Shown: one piece after another, positions 5,602 to 7,063 of the stretch
How the letters are laid out: each line of letters begins with the position of its first letter
Position numbering within the stretch: the stretch's first letter is position 1
Origin: Clostridiales bacterium UBA1770
Lineage (GTDB): Bacteria; Bacillota; Clostridia; Oscillospirales; CAG-272
Reading direction: 5' to 3'
DNA length: 7,063 nt
Assembly: GCA_002315325.1 (NCBI GenBank)
Contig: DCGU01000002.1
Coordinates: 1-7,063, forward strand
Translations under genes and position numbers: made by a program
The notes under the pieces: generated by a model
Database searches by the model: none
Told to the model about the DNA's origin: nothing
Seen by the model: only the letters and a program-made list of their open reading frames with translations

Positions 5602-6372
5602 TTACGACCGTTTTTCGGGCCGGAGCGTCAGCAGCAGCACCTCACAGGGGTTGGCAATACGCGGCACCGGCGCCGTGTTGGACAATCCCGCACTGACGGC
5701 AAAATGCCCGTCGTACAGGCCGTGCGTATAGTACGGAAACAATCCCTGTCCCGGCGCAAACACACCGCGGCCGAAGAACCGCCATTGCCCCCCGTGCGCG
5801 TGTCCCGACACGATTAGGTCAAACGGTTTCTTGGCTAAATAGAAGGGGTAATACTCCGGGTGATGACACAGGAGAATGCGGCATCCGGGCTGCCCCTCCA
5901 CGTACTGCAAAAAGTCAACGTGGGGATACCCGTTGGGGTTGCGCAGACCCGTACAGAGCCCCGCAATGCAGAAATTGCCGTACAGGCAGAATTCATCCTC
6001 CAAGAGTCGAACACCGCTTTCCCGCACGGCAGCGCGGGCATCGGGCGACAGCGCGGCAGGCAAATCTTTCCGTTTGCGGAAGGGCCCGTCGTGACAGCCG
6101 TATTCGTGGTTGCCGGGGGCATAGAAAACCGGTGCCAATTGTGCTGCCAGCGTCAAAAAGCGCAGGCCGGGGTCCCGCGGGGAAACCTTCCCCGTCAAAT
6201 CCTCGCAAATATCACCCGCGGCCAAAATCAGGTCCGGTGCCGTTTCGGTCAAAATCTGCAGCGCCCCCGTGCCGTCATGGCTGTGGAGGTCGGCAACAAC
6301 CGCCGCCGTATAGGTGCGGGAAAGACCGTGACAGGGCACGTCCAACCGTGTTACAACAGGTAAAGACGGCAT
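5602..6372 (-). CDS. YkuE-type calcineurin-like metallophosphoesterase
   Basis: A 256-aa two-metal phosphoesterase. The motifs appear in the expected order: D28 and H30 (VADLHSHDG), D54 (AAGDICED), N88 and H89 (APGNHEYG), H170 (LLCHHPEYY), and H191 and H193 (VSGHAHGGQ). The C-terminal block GLSNTAPVPRIANPCEVLLLTL and the GLYDGHFAVSAG segment match the YkuE/YaeI branch as I remember it. Unlike many members it lacks a visible signal peptide or membrane anchor and should be cytosolic. The substrate is not known; phosphodiester hydrolysis is a family inference. The start is ATG at 6372, preceded by a G-rich AGGGGGG (6382-6388). A longer in-frame GTG at 6417 is rejected because it lies inside the promoter. 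The gene is divergent from tyrS. Confidence 0.9.
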   Translation of the reverse strand: MPSLPVVTRLDVPCHGLSRTYTAAVVADLHSHDGTGALQILTETAPDLILAAGDICEDLTGKVSPRDPGLRFLTLAAQLAPVFYAPGNHEYGCHDGPFRKRKDLPAALSPDARAAVRESGVRLLEDEFCLYGNFCIAGLCTGLRNPNGYPHVDFLQYVEGQPGCRILLCHHPEYYPFYLAKKPFDLIVSGHAHGGQWRFFGRGVFAPGQGLFPYYTHGLYDGHFAVSAGLSNTAPVPRIANPCEVLLLTLRPEKRS

Positions 6373-6408
6373 ATTCGTTTTCCCCCCTTCCCTTTTTTGG
6401 ATACCCCC

Positions 6409-6437
6409 ATTATACACGCAACTTCGAAAAAAAGCAA
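6409..6437 (-). promoter_or_regulatory. Promoter of the metallophosphoesterase gene
   Basis: The minus strand reads TTGCTT (6437-6432), a 17-bp spacer, and consensus TATAAT (6414-6409). Transcription would start near 6402, giving a leader of about 30 nt before the ATG at 6372. Confidence 0.75.
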
Positions 6438-6474
6438 CACAGGGAGTTTCCGCACGGCCGGAGCTTGGATACTA

Positions 6475-6503
6475 TTGACAAAAGCATCATAAAATATTAT
6501 AAT
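6475..6503 (+). promoter_or_regulatory. Perfect-consensus sigma-70/SigA promoter of tyrS
   Basis: TTGACA (6475-6480) and TATAAT (6498-6503) are both exact consensus hexamers with the optimal 17-bp spacing. The start would be near 6510, leaving a leader of about 39 nt. That is too short for a T-box or any other sizeable riboswitch. Confidence 0.92.
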
Positions 6504-6535
6504 ACGCTGTGAATAAATGATTACTTACATACGTG

Positions 6536-6541
6536 AAGGAG
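6536..6541 (+). promoter_or_regulatory. Ribosome binding site of tyrS
   Basis: AAGGAG lies seven bases before the ATG at 6549 and confirms that start. Confidence 0.85.
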
Positions 6542-6548
6542 TACTTCC

Positions 6549-7063
6549 ATGCAAATTTACGACGAACTCGTTGCCCGCGGCCTGATTGCGCAGGTAACCG
6601 ACGAAAACGAAATCAAAAAAATGATTAACGAAGGCAAAGCCACCTTCTACATCGGCTTTGACTGCACGGCAGACAGCTTAACCGCAGGCCATTTTATGGC
6701 ATTGACGCTGATGAAACGTCTGCAGATGGCCGGCAATAAACCCGTTGCCTTAATCGGCGGCGGCACCACCATGATCGGTGACCCGTCCGGACGTACCGAC
6801 ATGCGTAAAATGCTGACCAGAGAAGACATTGAGCACAACGCCGAATGCTTCAAGCGCCAGATGGAGCGCTTCATTGAGTTCGGTGAAGGCAAGGCCATGA
6901 TGGTCAACAATGCCGATTGGCTGCTGACCCTCAACTACGTTGACCTGCTCCGTGAAGTCGGCGCCTGCTTCTCCGTCAACAATATGCTGCGTGCAGAATG
7001 CTATAAGCAGCGTATGGAGAAAGGTCTGTCCTTCCTGGAATTCAACTACATGATTATGCAGTC
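6549..7063 (+). CDS. tyrS: Tyrosyl-tRNA synthetase, N-terminal part
   Basis: The first 171 residues of a class I synthetase that charges tRNA-Tyr in the cytosol; the gene runs off the right edge, so the KMSKS loop and the S4-like C-terminal domain are not visible. Family signatures present: YIGFDCTADSLTAGH at 34-48, LMKRLQMAGNKPVALIGGGTTMIGDPSGR at 54-82, and SFLEFNYMIMQ at 161-171. The HIGH motif is TAGH: where Geobacillus TyrRS has His45 this protein has Thr45, while Thr40, Gly47 and His48 are kept in exactly the same numbering. Pro39 is also replaced by Cys. Otherwise the sequence looks fully functional. It is expressed from its own consensus promoter, divergent from the phosphoesterase gene. 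Confidence 0.96.
   Translation, partial: MQIYDELVARGLIAQVTDENEIKKMINEGKATFYIGFDCTADSLTAGHFMALTLMKRLQMAGNKPVALIGGGTTMIGDPSGRTDMRKMLTREDIEHNAECFKRQMERFIEFGEGKAMMVNNADWLLTLNYVDLLREVGACFSVNNMLRAECYKQRMEKGLSFLEFNYMIMQ

Noticed and set aside
6373..6417. A 15-residue N-terminal extension of the metallophosphoesterase from GTG at 6417
   Set aside because: This GTG is immediately upstream of the TATAAT -10 element and would not be transcribed. ATG at 6372 has a G-rich ribosome binding site.
6504..6548. T-box or riboswitch leader before tyrS
   Set aside because: The consensus promoter leaves only about 39 nt, and no specifier loop or antiterminator sequence is seen.
1..7063. CRISPR array, insertion sequence, tRNA gene, phage or defence genes
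   Set aside because: I saw no direct repeat series, terminal inverted repeats with a transposase, cloverleaf-type sequence, or defence or phage domains on either strand.

Overview
The window looks like a core chromosomal segment from a low-to-mid GC Firmicute. An anaerobic Clostridia member (Oscillospirales- or Lachnospiraceae-like) is my best guess. This rests on remembered resemblance of MetRS, TyrRS and the 71-aa membrane protein to clostridial versions, on strong AGGAGG-type ribosome binding sites, and on sigma-70/SigA-type promoters with 17-bp spacers. I see no mobile element, CRISPR array, tRNA, rRNA or phage gene. Base and codon use look uniform.

Layout, left to right. (1) At the left edge is the 5' end of a leftward gene for an EF-G-like translational GTPase. 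It has its own promoter, and its roughly 90-nt leader holds two stem-loops. A 10-bp inverted repeat straddles the promoter. (2) A rho-independent terminator at 254-305 closes a leftward four-gene cluster, transcribed from right to left: nagA (4034-5185), a 285-aa membrane protein of unknown function (3184-4041), metG (1172-3187) and tatD (311-1153). nagA/membrane gene overlap by 8 nt and membrane gene/metG by 4 nt (ATGA), and tatD follows after 18 nt, so this is very probably one operon. (3) Upstream of it lies a 71-aa two-helix membrane protein gene with its own promoter and a strong terminator. That terminator sits between this gene and nagA, and no convincing nagA promoter follows it. (4) A YkuE-type metallophosphoesterase gene (5602-6372) runs leftward. 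It is divergent from tyrS (6549 to the right edge), and the two have separate, well-formed promoters.

How the genes fit together. Two aminoacyl-tRNA synthetases (MetRS, TyrRS) and an EF-G-like GTPase give the region a translation theme. metG-tatD adjacency is a classic Firmicutes arrangement. NagA (amino-sugar recycling) and the membrane protein are co-transcribed passengers whose link to metG is not obvious. Neither synthetase gene has a T-box leader here: tyrS has only about 39 nt of leader, and metG starts inside the gene before it.

I found no dramatic new system. The best second-look items are the inverted repeat and structured leader at the EF-G-like gene, the unusual class I signature in TyrRS (His to Thr), the terminator placed before a promoter-poor nagA operon, and the unrecognised membrane protein embedded between nagA and metG.
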